Part shown: positions 1 to 8,213 of the stretch, one piece after another
Layout of the letters: every line of letters begins with the position of its first letter
Numbering within the stretch: the stretch's first letter is position 1
DNA from: Acidobacteriota bacterium
GTDB taxonomy: Bacteria; Acidobacteriota; Vicinamibacteria; Vicinamibacterales; JACQTH01
NCBI GenBank assembly: GCA_016178075.1
Contig: JACOUA010000220.1
Coordinates: 1-42,556, forward strand
Direction of reading: 5' to 3'
DNA: 42,556 bases
The notes under the pieces: generated by a model
What the model saw: the letters and a program-made list of their open reading frames with translations, nothing else
What the model was told of the DNA's origin: nothing
Database searches by the model: none
Translations under genes and position numbers: made by a program

Positions 1-459
1 GTGGCCGCCGCGGAGGGCAGGGCGACCACGGCGGAGCCGGTTCGGTTCGTGGTCAACGACTTGAGCGCCGCCCAGCAGGTGTCGGTCGTGCTCGTCGCTC
101 GCAACGCAGTCGACCGGCTTAAAGTGACGCTGGCCAAGTTCGGCTGGGACGAGGACCTCCGCTCGGCGACGACCGACGAAGAGGGACGGGCAACGATTCT
201 GCTGCGGACGCAGGGCGACCTGAAGATCAAGGTGACCTCGGCGGGTGCCGGCGAGGCGCCGTTCATGCTCGCCGTCTGGGCTGGCGACGAACTGCAGCCG
301 CCGGTCGAATCGTTCCTCGTCCCAGTGAAGGAGTACGACCGGCGGGGCGGCCTCGTCCGCTGGGGTCGGTGGATTGCCATCGGCCTTGGCGGCCTGGCGC
401 TCCTCGCGCTGGGCCTGCTTATCGGCCGGCGGGAGAGAAGAGGAGGAAAAGTCACATGA
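1..459 (+). CDS. C-terminal part of a membrane-anchored extracytoplasmic protein (partial)
   Basis: The frame is open from the first base, and the GTG at position 1 may not be the real start, so this is probably the end of a longer protein. About 115 residues of beta-rich, charged sequence without cysteine are followed by an Arg/Trp-flanked hydrophobic helix (about residues 121-142). The protein ends in a short basic tail (RRERRGGKVT). This is the pattern of an extracytoplasmic domain with a C-terminal membrane anchor. The stop codon overlaps the ATG of the next gene (ATGA), so the two are probably translationally coupled. I do not recognise the family. Confidence 0.6.
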   Translation: MAAAEGRATTAEPVRFVVNDLSAAQQVSVVLVARNAVDRLKVTLAKFGWDEDLRSATTDEEGRATILLRTQGDLKIKVTSAGAGEAPFMLAVWAGDELQPPVESFLVPVKEYDRRGGLVRWGRWIAIGLGGLALLALGLLIGRRERRGGKVT

Positions 460-1256
460 TGCTTGCGGCACGCATTTCGATCGCAGGGGCACTCACCCTC
501 GTCCTGGCCGGGGTGTCGCCCGCAGACCCGCCTGGGGCACGGCCACTCACCAGGGAAGAGGTAGGCAGACAGATGAATGAATTAGGGGGCTCTTTCCGCT
601 ACAGGCGGGGAGAACCAGACCCCGGCGACATCCTCCGGCGAGCGCAGGTGGCGGGTCCGCTCGGCCCCATTTACAGCCGGGAGGCGACTGATAGTATCGA
701 GAGGGGGCTCGGCGAAGCGACAAACCGCTTGCGCGGCGGCGCCCAGATCGGCCTGGTCGGCGGGCTCATGCTTTATCAGATCGCGAGGCAGGCCTGGGAT
801 GTACTTCACTCGGGCGACAACGCGTGCGTCGCCGACCTGGCGCCCGCATCGATGCCGCGCGTGCCCTCACGCTGCGCGAGCCACCAGGCGTGCCGTGACT
901 GCTACGCGGACGCCCAGGCACGTCTGAACCGCACGCGCGTCAATCTCGAGAAGCTGCGCTGCATCTACACCTCGACGAAGCAATACTCAGAGCGTGCCCT
1001 TTCCTTCGGCGACGGCGTCAGCACTATACACGCCGTCCAGGCCTTGGCCTGGCAGCAGGAGCGGCGCAAGATCGAGAAGGCGCTCGCGCAGTTGAACCAG
1101 AGCTACGACCAGAAGTACCAGCAGTTCATGGGCTCACTCGCGCAGGACCTCGAGGCGATCAGTCAGTGCGAAGAGCGGTTCTACGGCAAGGAGGACTGGT
1201 ACGGCCGGTACGGCTTCATGTTCTACACGTTCATGCAGGATCGCTATCGGCGCTAG
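456..1256 (+). CDS. Exported cysteine-rich hypothetical protein
   Basis: 266 residues. The ATG at 456 is chosen because AGGAGG lies at 441-446 and the codon overlaps the upstream stop. An N-terminal signal peptide (MMLAARISIAGALTLVLAG) is followed by a polar region. A short Gly/Ala-rich hydrophobic stretch (GGAQIGLVGGLMLYQIA) comes next, then a cluster of cysteines (NACVADL, SRCASHQACRDCYAD, KLRCIYT) and a Gln/Glu-rich helical, probably coiled-coil, C-terminal third ending in an aromatic patch (YGRYGFMFYTFMQDRYRR). Exported and probably disulphide-bonded. No family recognised. Its TAG stop lies inside the CTAG at the left end of a truncated repeat element. Confidence 0.75.
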   Translation: MMLAARISIAGALTLVLAGVSPADPPGARPLTREEVGRQMNELGGSFRYRRGEPDPGDILRRAQVAGPLGPIYSREATDSIERGLGEATNRLRGGAQIGLVGGLMLYQIARQAWDVLHSGDNACVADLAPASMPRVPSRCASHQACRDCYADAQARLNRTRVNLEKLRCIYTSTKQYSERALSFGDGVSTIHAVQALAWQQERRKIEKALAQLNQSYDQKYQQFMGSLAQDLEAISQCEERFYGKEDWYGRYGFMFYTFMQDRYRR

Positions 1257-1360
1257 TGTCCTGTCTCCGTGATTCGTGACAGAACTCCCGGGCGGGGCAT
1301 CCCGGCTGGCTGCGTTGCTCGTCGCTTACACATTCCCGATATGCGCACTCCTCGCGCCTT
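1257..1360 (+). mobile_element. MITE-like element, truncated copy A
   Basis: Starts right after CTAG (1253-1256), which contains the stop codon of the upstream gene. The left arm (TGTCCTGTCTCCGTG...) and the core (GCATCCCGGCTGGCTGCG, TTGCTCGTCGC, CTCCTCGCGCCTT) match the copy at 3049-3214. The right arm is missing: at 1361 the sequence switches to a methyltransferase remnant. No coding capacity. Confidence 0.7.
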
Positions 1361-1411
1361 TTCATAGCGTAGGATGCGGAAATCCCGCGAACAGAGTGGA
1401 GCAGTTCGTTT
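1361..1411 (-). pseudogene. Remnant of a methyltransferase 3' region
   Basis: These 51 bases are highly similar, by eye more than 40 matches, to 2380-2428 inside the intact methyltransferase gene on the same strand. In the intact gene this stretch encodes NELLKLFAGFRILRYE. The remnant has two single-base insertions relative to it, so the frame is broken. Similarity fades beyond about 1411. It directly abuts the truncated repeat element. Probably a relic of a partial duplication. Confidence 0.6.
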
Positions 1412-1475
1412 ACCCACGGAGATCCCGGAAGAACCAAACTAAATTTGCACAGCGGCGAACGGCGGAGGATAAAAA

Positions 1476-2288
1476 ATGAATTCCAGCTTTGGTTTTGTCG
1501 CTCTGACTATCTTGCTTCTTGCCGGTTGCGCGAGTCCAATGCCGATCGTAGTTCCACCTACTTCGTTGCCGACCCGGCGGACTGCGATCCCACCGAGCGC
1601 CGCTTCTCCTACGTTCGCCCCTATCCCCGTGACGACACCCTCCCTCACCCGCGCTCCGGCTGTCAGCAGCGCGTGCGACCATCCGTATCATCCTGTCAAG
1701 GCAAGCGCGCTATGGCGATACCAAGCGCAAGCCTCCGGTTTGCCGACGGTAAACTACACCTTGACGCACGTCGACGTCACCACCAACGGGTTTACCGAGC
1801 GTCGGGAATATTCCAATAACTTGACTGCCGATATCAAGTGGAATTGCTCCGACGACGGACTTGTGGCCGCGCAGTACGCAAACCTCGCTGCGTCTCAAAG
1901 CCAATTCAAGTTTGAATATCTCAAGACGAACGGGGTGACCATCCCTCCGGCGAATCGCTGGACGGTCGGGAGTACGTGGAGTTATGGCTATGAGGTTCGA
2001 GGACAGGTGACAACGCGGGGAAATCCCACCAATGCCCAAGGCACAATTGATATAAGCAACCAAATCGTCGCGCAGGAAGCGCTCACCGTCCCATCGGGTG
2101 ATTACAACGCTTTGAAGGTAGGTTCCCGCATCACAATGAAACTGACCGTATCGGTCAGCGGAGTCACCGTACCGGTAGACATGAGTTTCAACTCTACCTC
2201 CTGGTTCGCGCAGAATGTCGGCATGGTGAAGACGACGAACACCGATCCTATCGTCTCCACGACGGAACTAATTTCATTCACCCAATAA
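1476..2288 (+). CDS. Lipoprotein with a beta-sheet-rich domain
   Basis: 270 residues; ATG preceded by a GGAGG-like site about 8 bases upstream. Lipoprotein signal with lipobox LLAGC (Cys18), then about 45 residues of Pro/Ser/Thr-rich linker. The globular domain opens with YHPVKASALWRYQ and later has VPSGDYNALKV. This recalls the bacterial YP(L/V)xxGxxWxY lipoprotein domains (TapB/DUF3108-like), an assignment from memory of the pattern. The gene is visibly less GC-rich than its neighbours and uses more A/T-ending codons, suggesting recent acquisition. It sits between a methyltransferase remnant and the intact methyltransferase, which runs the other way. Confidence 0.7.
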   Translation: MNSSFGFVALTILLLAGCASPMPIVVPPTSLPTRRTAIPPSAASPTFAPIPVTTPSLTRAPAVSSACDHPYHPVKASALWRYQAQASGLPTVNYTLTHVDVTTNGFTERREYSNNLTADIKWNCSDDGLVAAQYANLAASQSQFKFEYLKTNGVTIPPANRWTVGSTWSYGYEVRGQVTTRGNPTNAQGTIDISNQIVAQEALTVPSGDYNALKVGSRITMKLTVSVSGVTVPVDMSFNSTSWFAQNVGMVKTTNTDPIVSTTELISFTQ

Positions 2289-2304
2289 ATTCTGCGCGGG
2301 CGTG

Positions 2305-2943
2305 TCATGGCTTTTGTGCGAGGAGGCGAACGACTCGACCGGTCGGTTTTCGCCCGTAGTCGAGAGGCCCCAGCACATCTTCGTAGCGCAGGATGCGGAA
2401 TCCCGCGAACAGCTTCAGCAGCTCGTTTGTGTCGAAGGCCACCGGGTTGTCCTGAGGGCTGTTCGGCACGCTTTCACGATGGAACCCTTCCACGAGCACG
2501 AGCCCACCCGGCTTGAGTGCTCCGCGGACGTGTTCCACGAACGGACGGACTCCGACGTAGACGAGGGCGATGAGATCCCATTTGCTGGCGCCGAAATCGT
2601 ACGCAAAGGCGTCTTGGAGCACGCTGGTGATCTTCACTCCGAGTGTGCGCGCCCGGGCGTTGGCCTGATCGATCGCGACGTCGGAAATGTCGACACCCGT
2701 CACGTCCCACCCTTGTTGCGCGAGGAAGATCGCGTTGCGGCCCTGACCCATCCCGACATCGAGCGCCTTGCCCGGCTTGAGGTCCTTGCTCACGGCCACC
2801 AAAAACTCGCTCGGGTTCTCGTACGACTTCTCCGAAAATGCTTTGTTCCAGATTTCCCGCTGTCGGGCGGGGTCCGGAGGCTGTCCGTCAGCGAGGCAGA
2901 GGGTTCCGGTCAGGAGTAGGACGGCAGTGAAGACGCGTCGCAT
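2305..2943 (-). CDS. Exported class I SAM-dependent methyltransferase
   Basis: 212 residues starting at MRRVFTAV (ATG 2941-2943), which begins a clear signal peptide; an 8-residue longer start upstream would bury it. Motif I is ALDVGMGQGRNAIFLA, followed by the acidic loop GVDIS, motif IV-like KWDLIALVYV and post-motif LKPGGLVLVEGFH. The fold resembles TehB/UbiE-type small-molecule methyltransferases. A signal peptide on a SAM-dependent enzyme is odd, because SAM is cytoplasmic. Either the N-terminus is a membrane anchor facing the cytoplasm or the enzyme acts elsewhere. Substrate unknown. Confidence 0.8.
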   Translation of the reverse strand: MRRVFTAVLLLTGTLCLADGQPPDPARQREIWNKAFSEKSYENPSEFLVAVSKDLKPGKALDVGMGQGRNAIFLAQQGWDVTGVDISDVAIDQANARARTLGVKITSVLQDAFAYDFGASKWDLIALVYVGVRPFVEHVRGALKPGGLVLVEGFHRESVPNSPQDNPVAFDTNELLKLFAGFRILRYEDVLGPLDYGRKPTGRVVRLLAQKP

Positions 2944-3048
2944 AACGGGTGGCCCTCCCGCAAGCACTCTACCAGAGAGCCGCGGATCTCAGAATGTAGA
3001 ATTCTACGTTTCGCGTTCTACGTGCAGGCCGCGTTTTTCAGCGGCCTG

Positions 3049-3214
3049 CTAGTGTCCCGACTCAGTAGTTCGTGGCATAACTCCCGGGCGGGGCATCCCG
3101 CCTGGCTGCGTTGCTCGTCGCGTACATAGTCCCGCTATGCGCGCTCCTCGCGCCTTGCCATCCGGGCGCCGCGCTCCGGGACTTATGCCACGAATGACTG
3201 AGTCGGGACACTAG
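3049..3214. mobile_element. MITE-like element, complete copy B
   Basis: A non-coding element of about 158 bases flanked by CTAG on both sides (3049-3052 and 3211-3214). Terminal inverted repeats of about 35 bases start TGTCCCGACTCAGT and match with only a few mismatches. The core contains GCATCCCGCCTGGCTGCG, TTGCTCGTCGC, CTCCTCGCGCCTTGCCATCC and GGGCGCC. The right CTAG supplies the TAG stop codon of parE (CTA at 3211-3213 on the plus strand). The CTAG pair looks like a 4-base target duplication. Confidence 0.75.
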
Positions 3215-5118
3215 AGATCCAGCTCCTCGGCCTCCTCGGCGCGCTCCATGATGAACCGGAACCGCGCCGACGCGTCCTTGCCCATCAGCTCGCCGATGAT
3301 GCGATCGGTCACGAGCTGATCGGTGACCTCGACGCGGAGAAGCCGCCGCGTCTTCGGGTTCAACGTCGTCTCCCAGAGGACCTTCGGCATCATCTCGCCG
3401 AGACCTTTGAAGCGCGTGATCTCCGGCTCGCCGCGGCCGTTCTTCGCATGCTGTTTCAGGACGGTCGCTTTCTGCGCTTCATCCAACACCCAGAATGTTT
3501 CTTTCCCGATGTCGATCCGGTAGAGCGGCGGCTGCGCGAGGAAGACCTTCCCATTCGTCATGAGCAGCGGCATGTGCCGGTAGATGAAGGTCAGGAGCAG
3601 CGTCGCGATGTGGTTGCCGTCGGAATCGGCGTCCGCCAGGATGATGACCTTGCCGTAGCGCAAGCGCGTCAAATCGAAGTTCTTGCCGACGCCGCACCCG
3701 AGCGCCGTCACCAGATCGGCGAGCTCCTTGTTCTCGAGCACTTTCGCAAGCGAGACGCTTTCGGTGTTCAACACCTTGCCGCGCAGCGGCAGAATCGCCT
3801 GACGCGTCCGGTCGCGACCCTGTTTCGCCGACCCGCCGGCCGAATCGCCCTCGACGATGAAGATCTCGCTGGTGTCGGAGCCGGGATGGGTGCAGTCGCT
3901 CAGTTTGCCTGGCAGATTCAGCCGATTGGATGAGGAGGCCTTGCGAGTGACTTCCGCCTGCGCGGCGCGGCTCGCCTCGCGCGCTCGCGCGGCCAAGATG
4001 ATGCGCGCCACGATCGCTTCGGCGGTGCTGATGTTGTGGTTCAGCCAGTGCTCGAGGGCCGGCCGGACCGTGGAATCGACGAGCGAGACCAGCTCGGGGT
4101 TGTTGAGGCGATCTTTGGTCTGTCCCTGGAACTGCGGCTCGTGGATGAGGAGGCTGAGGATGCCGACCAGGCCCTCGCGGATGTCTTCCGCCGTGATGCT
4201 GACGCCTTTGGGTGTGAGGTTGTGGGTGTCGATGAAGTTGCGGACCCCTTTGCCGAGCCCGGCGCGCAATCCGCTCTCGTGCGTCCCACCCGATCCGGTC
4301 GGGATGCCGTTGACGTAGCTGCGGATGTGTTCGTCCGTCGCCTCGGTCCACTGCAGGACGAGATCGACCCGCAGGCCGTTTTCGCGGAACAGCGTGAAGG
4401 GCGCGTCGTGCACCACACGCGCCGCGCGCTCGGCGACCACCTTTTTCAGGTAGTCGATGAGCCCTTCGGAGTGCTCGAAGACCGTCTTGTGCTTCGCCTC
4501 TTCGTCCTCGAAGGTGACCTTCACGCCCTTGTGCAGGTAGCTGGCGACATCGAGGCGCTCCGCGATGACGGCCGCGTCGAACTCGGTCTTCGGGAAGATC
4601 GTCGAGTCCGGACGGAAGAATACCGTCGTGCCGGTCCCGCGCGCCGGCCCGAGCTTCTTCAGCGCGCTCACCGGCTTGCCTTGTCTGAACCGCTGCTCCC
4701 ACAGCGCGCCGTCGCGCTTCGATGTGACGACGAGCTCTTTGGAGAGCGCGTTGACGACGCTGGCGCCGACGCCGTGCAGCCCGCCGGCGGTCTTGTAGGC
4801 GCTCTGGTCGAACTTGCCGCCCGCGTGGAGCATCGTGAAGATCACCTCGAGCGCGTTCTTCTTCGTCTGCGGGTGCTTGTCCACCGGAATCCCTCGCCCA
4901 TCGTCCGAGACGGTGATGGAACTGCCGTCTTCGTGCAGCGTCACGCCGATGTTGGCCGCGTGCCCGTTCATCGCCTCGTCGATCGCGTTGTCGAGAATCT
5001 CCCAGACGAGATGATGCAGGCCGGCGCTGCCGACGCCGCCGATGTACATGCCCGGGCGTTTGCGAACGGGCTCGAGGCCTTCCAGGACGGTGATGTCTTT
5101 GGCGGTGTAGGTGCTCAT
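3211..5118 (-). CDS. parE: Type IIA DNA topoisomerase, ATPase subunit (ParE/GyrB family)
   Basis: 635 residues, the size of ParE or short GyrB. The start ATG (5116-5118) is set by the family N-terminus MSTYTAKDITVLEGLEPVRKR and overlaps the stop of the upstream gene. The GHKL ATPase shows EILDNAIDEA, DDGRGIPV and GGLHGVGASVVNAL. The Toprim domain shows EIFIVEGDSAGGSAKQGRDR and DADSDGNHIATLL, and the C-terminus carries RFKGLGEM. DADSDG followed by HIATLL is closer to ParE than to GyrB (DADVDGSHIRTLL), but lineages with a single enzyme blur the distinction. With the A subunit it forms the ATP-driven double-strand passage enzyme. It is last in a parC - zinc ribbon - parE cluster. Confidence 0.9.
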   Translation of the reverse strand: MSTYTAKDITVLEGLEPVRKRPGMYIGGVGSAGLHHLVWEILDNAIDEAMNGHAANIGVTLHEDGSSITVSDDGRGIPVDKHPQTKKNALEVIFTMLHAGGKFDQSAYKTAGGLHGVGASVVNALSKELVVTSKRDGALWEQRFRQGKPVSALKKLGPARGTGTTVFFRPDSTIFPKTEFDAAVIAERLDVASYLHKGVKVTFEDEEAKHKTVFEHSEGLIDYLKKVVAERAARVVHDAPFTLFRENGLRVDLVLQWTEATDEHIRSYVNGIPTGSGGTHESGLRAGLGKGVRNFIDTHNLTPKGVSITAEDIREGLVGILSLLIHEPQFQGQTKDRLNNPELVSLVDSTVRPALEHWLNHNISTAEAIVARIILAARAREASRAAQAEVTRKASSSNRLNLPGKLSDCTHPGSDTSEIFIVEGDSAGGSAKQGRDRTRQAILPLRGKVLNTESVSLAKVLENKELADLVTALGCGVGKNFDLTRLRYGKVIILADADSDGNHIATLLLTFIYRHMPLLMTNGKVFLAQPPLYRIDIGKETFWVLDEAQKATVLKQHAKNGRGEPEITRFKGLGEMMPKVLWETTLNPKTRRLLRVEVTDQLVTDRIIGELMGKDASARFRFIMERAEEAEELDL

Positions 5119-5384
5119 TCCAGGAACATGATCGATTGATGTGACGGAATCTCGAACCGCCGGCGGCATGTGCCGCACGTGATGGCGTCGTCGAGCCGCA
5201 CGAGATAGTTGCGCAGTTTCGGAAACATCGCGCGGTCCCGCTCGTCGGCGCCGCGCGGGAGCTGCGCCTTCTTCGTCCGCCGCATCCACCGAACGCCGTA
5301 CTCCGCCTGACGCCGGCAAAACGGGCACGTCATCGTTTGCTGCCGCGTCTCGGGACGTTCGTCGAAGAACTCGCGCTCGTGCAT
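5115..5384 (-). CDS. Small zinc-ribbon protein between parC and parE
   Basis: 89 residues. The start MHEREFFDERPETR (ATG 5382-5384) is the first good start after the hairpin repeat; the stop overlaps the parE start as ATGA. Two CxxC knuckles, Cys20/Cys23 (TCPFCRRQ) and Cys70/Cys73 (TCGTCRRRF), are separated by a basic linker, a typical zinc-ribbon arrangement. Overlap with parE implies co-translation. No named family recognised. The position suggests a topoisomerase-associated nucleic-acid-binding protein, but this rests only on context. Confidence 0.7.
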   Translation of the reverse strand: MHEREFFDERPETRQQTMTCPFCRRQAEYGVRWMRRTKKAQLPRGADERDRAMFPKLRNYLVRLDDAITCGTCRRRFEIPSHQSIMFLE

Positions 5385-5389
5385 CGTCA

Positions 5390-5490
5390 GATTTGTTGAT
5401 CTGTTGATTGGTTGATCTGTTGATTGATCGACGAGTTGACCGGCGGCATTTCGAATCAACACGTCAACAAATCAACAAATCAACAAATTC
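5390..5490. repeat. A/T-rich hairpin built from TTGTTGATT-like units
   Basis: The left arm (5390-5426) is a run of near-tandem GATTTGTTGAT/CTGTTGATTG units. The right arm (5454-5490) is a run of CAACAAATCAACAAAT units, its near reverse complement. The two form an imperfect hairpin of about 35 base pairs around a 27-base loop. It lies just past the expected parC stop (5495-5497) and before the zinc-ribbon gene, so it could act as an intra-operon processing or attenuation structure. Its base composition is unlike the surrounding coding DNA. Confidence 0.7.
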
Positions 5491-8027
5491 ACCCTCACTC
5501 TGTTCGTACCTCGACCACCACCGGGGGTTCGGGGACGACGCGCGTGAACTGTCCGCGCTGCAGGAGCTCCCGGCCCTTCCCGCCACGGCCCGTGACCTCG
5601 TATTTGCCGGTGCTGATCGTCTGAAGCGCCCCCCGGCTCGTTTCGACGAGCAGCCCCCCGGCTCGTTTCGACGAGCAGCATGTCGCGGTCGCCGTGCGAG
5701 GCGACAAAGCCCAGGACGCGGTCCTTGCCGCGCTGCAGCTTGATCAGGATGACGCCCTTGCCGGGTCCCGAAAGGAAGTTCACCTCGTCCACCTTGCAGA
5801 GAACAGCACGCGCCTGCTCGGTCGCCGCGATGATGATCTCGTCGCCCTCCACGCGTTCGACGCCGACGACTTCGACGCCTTCCGACGGCCGCGCGAACCT
5901 TCGTCCTGCCCGCGTGCTCGGCTCGACCAATGGCTCGAGCCCGAAACGAAGGCTGTAGCCGTCGCTCGTGACCGCCACCGCGTGCACAGGTGGAGGCTCG
6001 GCATTTTCAGCGCTCGCGGGGCTGCTCGCTCCGGCGAGCCCCCGCCCCCGCTCGCTCGCGCTCGTCGGCTCCGCTCCTCGCGCGGGCCGCAGGCGCTCCT
6101 TCTTCGGATAGATGTCGCCGACAACCCGCGGGTCGAGGCTCAGAGCCGCCAGAACTTTTTCGCCGTCCCGGAATTTGAACAGGCTTTGAATCGGCTCGCC
6201 GTAACCGGTCGACGCCGGCACGTCGATGAGGCGGCACGTGTACGCGACGCCGAAGTTCGTGAAAAAGACCACGGATGCCCGCGTGCTGCCGGGCAGGACC
6301 GCCAGCACCGAGTCGCCTTCCCGCAGACGTGTCGTCGAGACGTCCTTGATCTCCTTCTGTCGCTTCACCCACCCGTCTCGCGAGACGATTGCGACGTTGT
6401 CTTCTTCGACAATGAAGTCGTCGGCGGTGAATTCGACCTCCTCGGCGGTCTCGATGAGCGTGCGGCGCGGATCGCCCGCGGCCTTCTGAATCTGCTCGAT
6501 CTCCTTGCGCACGATCGCCCAGCGGCTGTCTTCGTCGCGGAGAAGCGATCCAATCTGGCGGGCCCGCTTCCGCTTGTCCTCGAGCTCGTTCTGGATGACG
6601 AGGATCTCGAGACGCGCCAGGCGGTACAGCTTCAACTCGAGAATGGCGTCCGTCTGTTCGTCATCCAGGCTGAAGCGCTTGATGATCTTTTGCGCGGCGT
6701 CGGCTTTGCCGTCGGACTTGCGGATGATCCGGATGATCTCGTCCAGCGCGTCGAAGATCTGCTCGAACCCCTCGAGGATATGGATCCGCTTCTTCAGGGC
6801 GGCCTGTTCGTGCTCGAGGCGCTTTGTCACGACCTCGAGACGGAAGTGGAGGAAGTGCCACAGGAGCTGGTGCAAGTCCAGGCGCTCGGGTCGTCCGACT
6901 TCCGGATTCTCGGTCGGGACGAGGCACGTCAGATTGACGTTGTAGGCGATCTGGAGCGGCGTGTGCTTGAACAAGTACGCCATCACCAGGTTCTCGTCGG
7001 CGTCACGCTTCAACTCCAGCTCGATCCTCACATCGTCCGTGGAGAGATCCTTGACGTCGACGAGCGGCGGCAGCTTGCGGCTGAGCGCGACCTCCGCGAT
7101 CTGTTCCACGAGCTGCGCCTTGTTCACGGTGTAGGGGATGCTGGTGATGTTGATGGCCTTGCCGCCGCGCGTCGGGCGGCCGCGCTCCCACGTGCCGCGC
7201 AGCCGCAGCGAGCCGGCTCCGGTCTTGTAGATCTGCTTCAGCTCGTCTGGCGTGTTGAGGATCTGGCCGCCGGTGGGGAAGTCCGGTCCCTTGATGTACC
7301 GAAACAGTTGAACGCTGGACAGGTCCTCGTTGTCCAGCAGCTTCAGGAGCGCCGTGCAAACCTCGCCGAGGTTGTGAGGAGGAATGCTGGTCGCCATCCC
7401 GACCGCAATCCCCGTCGCGCCATTGATCAAGAGGTTGGGAATCCGCGACGGGACCACGACCGGCTCGGTCTTCGTGCCGTCGTAGTTCGGCCGGAAGTGC
7501 ACGGTCTCCTGGTCGATTTCCCCGAGCAGCTCGTCGCTGATGCGCGCGAGCCGGCACTCGGTGTACCGCATGGCGGCGGCGTTGTCGCCGTCGAGCGACC
7601 CGAAGTTCCCGGAGCCGTCGACGAGCGGATAGCGAAGCGAGAACGGCTGGGCCATCCTGACGAGCGTGTCGTAGATGGCCGTGTCGCCGTGCGGGTGGAA
7701 GCTGCCCATCACGTCGCCGACCACTTTGGCGCACTTGCGGTGCTTGGCATCGGCCGTCAGGTTCTGCTGCCACATCGTAAAGAGGATGCGGCGCTGGACC
7801 GGCTTCAGGCCGTCGCGGACGTCCGGAAGTGCGCGCGAGGTGATGACCGAGAGCGCGTAGTTGAGGTAGCGGCTCTGTGCCGCGTCGTGGAGCGCGACGG
7901 CGGATTCTTCGTTGAATGGCGGGGACCCTTGCACCCCGCCGGTCGCCGCGGGCGCGCCGCCGCGCCCGCGTTCCGCGAGATCAAGTAACGGTCGCTTCGC
8001 GACTTTCGACGGGCTCCGAGCCATCAT
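5472..8027 (-). CDS. parC: Type IIA DNA topoisomerase, cleavage subunit (ParC/GyrA family), frameshifted at the 3' end
   Basis: The breakage-reunion domain is complete: [38 protein letters not shown] (quinolone-region positions are Thr and Asp) and [10 protein letters not shown] with catalytic Tyr155. Coiled-coil and GyrI-like regions follow, then a beta-pinwheel domain from about residue 530. Around residue 791 a perfect 25-bp tandem duplication (5629-5678) shifts the frame, so the conceptual tail to the stop at 5472 is unrelated sequence. Removing one copy restores an 835-residue protein ending at 5495, with a conserved-looking last part containing [11 protein letters not shown], a GyrA-box-like motif. 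Residues about 648-680 are a low-complexity insertion. First gene of the parC - zinc ribbon - parE cluster. ATG at 8027 or 8024. Confidence 0.88.
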   Translation of the reverse strand: MMARSPSKVAKRPLLDLAERGRGGAPAATGGVQGSPPFNEESAVALHDAAQSRYLNYALSVITSRALPDVRDGLKPVQRRILFTMWQQNLTADAKHRKCAKVVGDVMGSFHPHGDTAIYDTLVRMAQPFSLRYPLVDGSGNFGSLDGDNAAAMRYTECRLARISDELLGEIDQETVHFRPNYDGTKTEPVVVPSRIPNLLINGATGIAVGMATSIPPHNLGEVCTALLKLLDNEDLSSVQLFRYIKGPDFPTGGQILNTPDELKQIYKTGAGSLRLRGTWERGRPTRGGKAINITSIPYTVNKAQLVEQIAEVALSRKLPPLVDVKDLSTDDVRIELELKRDADENLVMAYLFKHTPLQIAYNVNLTCLVPTENPEVGRPERLDLHQLLWHFLHFRLEVVTKRLEHEQAALKKRIHILEGFEQIFDALDEIIRIIRKSDGKADAAQKIIKRFSLDDEQTDAILELKLYRLARLEILVIQNELEDKRKRARQIGSLLRDEDSRWAIVRKEIEQIQKAAGDPRRTLIETAEEVEFTADDFIVEEDNVAIVSRDGWVKRQKEIKDVSTTRLREGDSVLAVLPGSTRASVVFFTNFGVAYTCRLIDVPASTGYGEPIQSLFKFRDGEKVLAALSLDPRVVGDIYPKKERLRPARGAEPTSASERGRGLAGASSPASAENAEPPPVHAVAVTSDGYSLRFGLEPLVEPSTRAGRRFARPSEGVEVVGVERVEGDEIIIAATEQARAVLCKVDEVNFLSGPGKGVILIKLQRGKDRVLGFVASHGDRDMLLVETSRGAARRNEPGGASDDQHRQIRGHGPWREGPGAPAARTVHARRPRTPGGGRGTNRVRVNLLIC
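5629..5678. repeat. 25-bp perfect tandem duplication inside parC
   Basis: Two identical adjacent 25-base copies (5629-5653 and 5654-5678), each reading CCCCCCGGCTCG then TTTCGACGAGCAG. Since 25 is not a multiple of three, the duplication shifts the parC frame. Deleting one copy gives an open frame of 836 codons ending at 5495. Confidence 0.95.
5988..6086. repeat. In-frame palindromic insertion in the parC pinwheel domain
   Basis: Codes for about 33 low-complexity residues ([15 protein letters not shown], then [16 protein letters not shown]) between two normal pinwheel strands. The DNA holds a perfect stem GCTCGC/GCGAGC at 6024-6029 and 6034-6039, with further G/C-rich complementarity outside. 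It looks like a palindromic repeat that entered the gene without breaking the frame. Confidence 0.55.
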
Positions 8028-8213
8028 TATCTACGTCGTGCCGGTTTATGTCGTGCCGGCTTCAGCCGGGCGTATTCCAGGAATAAACGAGTCGACGGGC
8101 ACGGGTGGAAACCGCTGGGAACGGCTCCGGTGAGAAGGGGCCCCGTTCGACGCTCGGCTAATTGTAAACGACTAGAGTTCTCAGTTGTCAGTTTTCAGTT
8201 GTCAGTCCGCAGT

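Noticed and set aside
5694-7988. Long open frame antisense to parC (764 codons)
   Set aside because: Shadow frame with biased composition and no recognisable motif; the minus strand encodes ParC.
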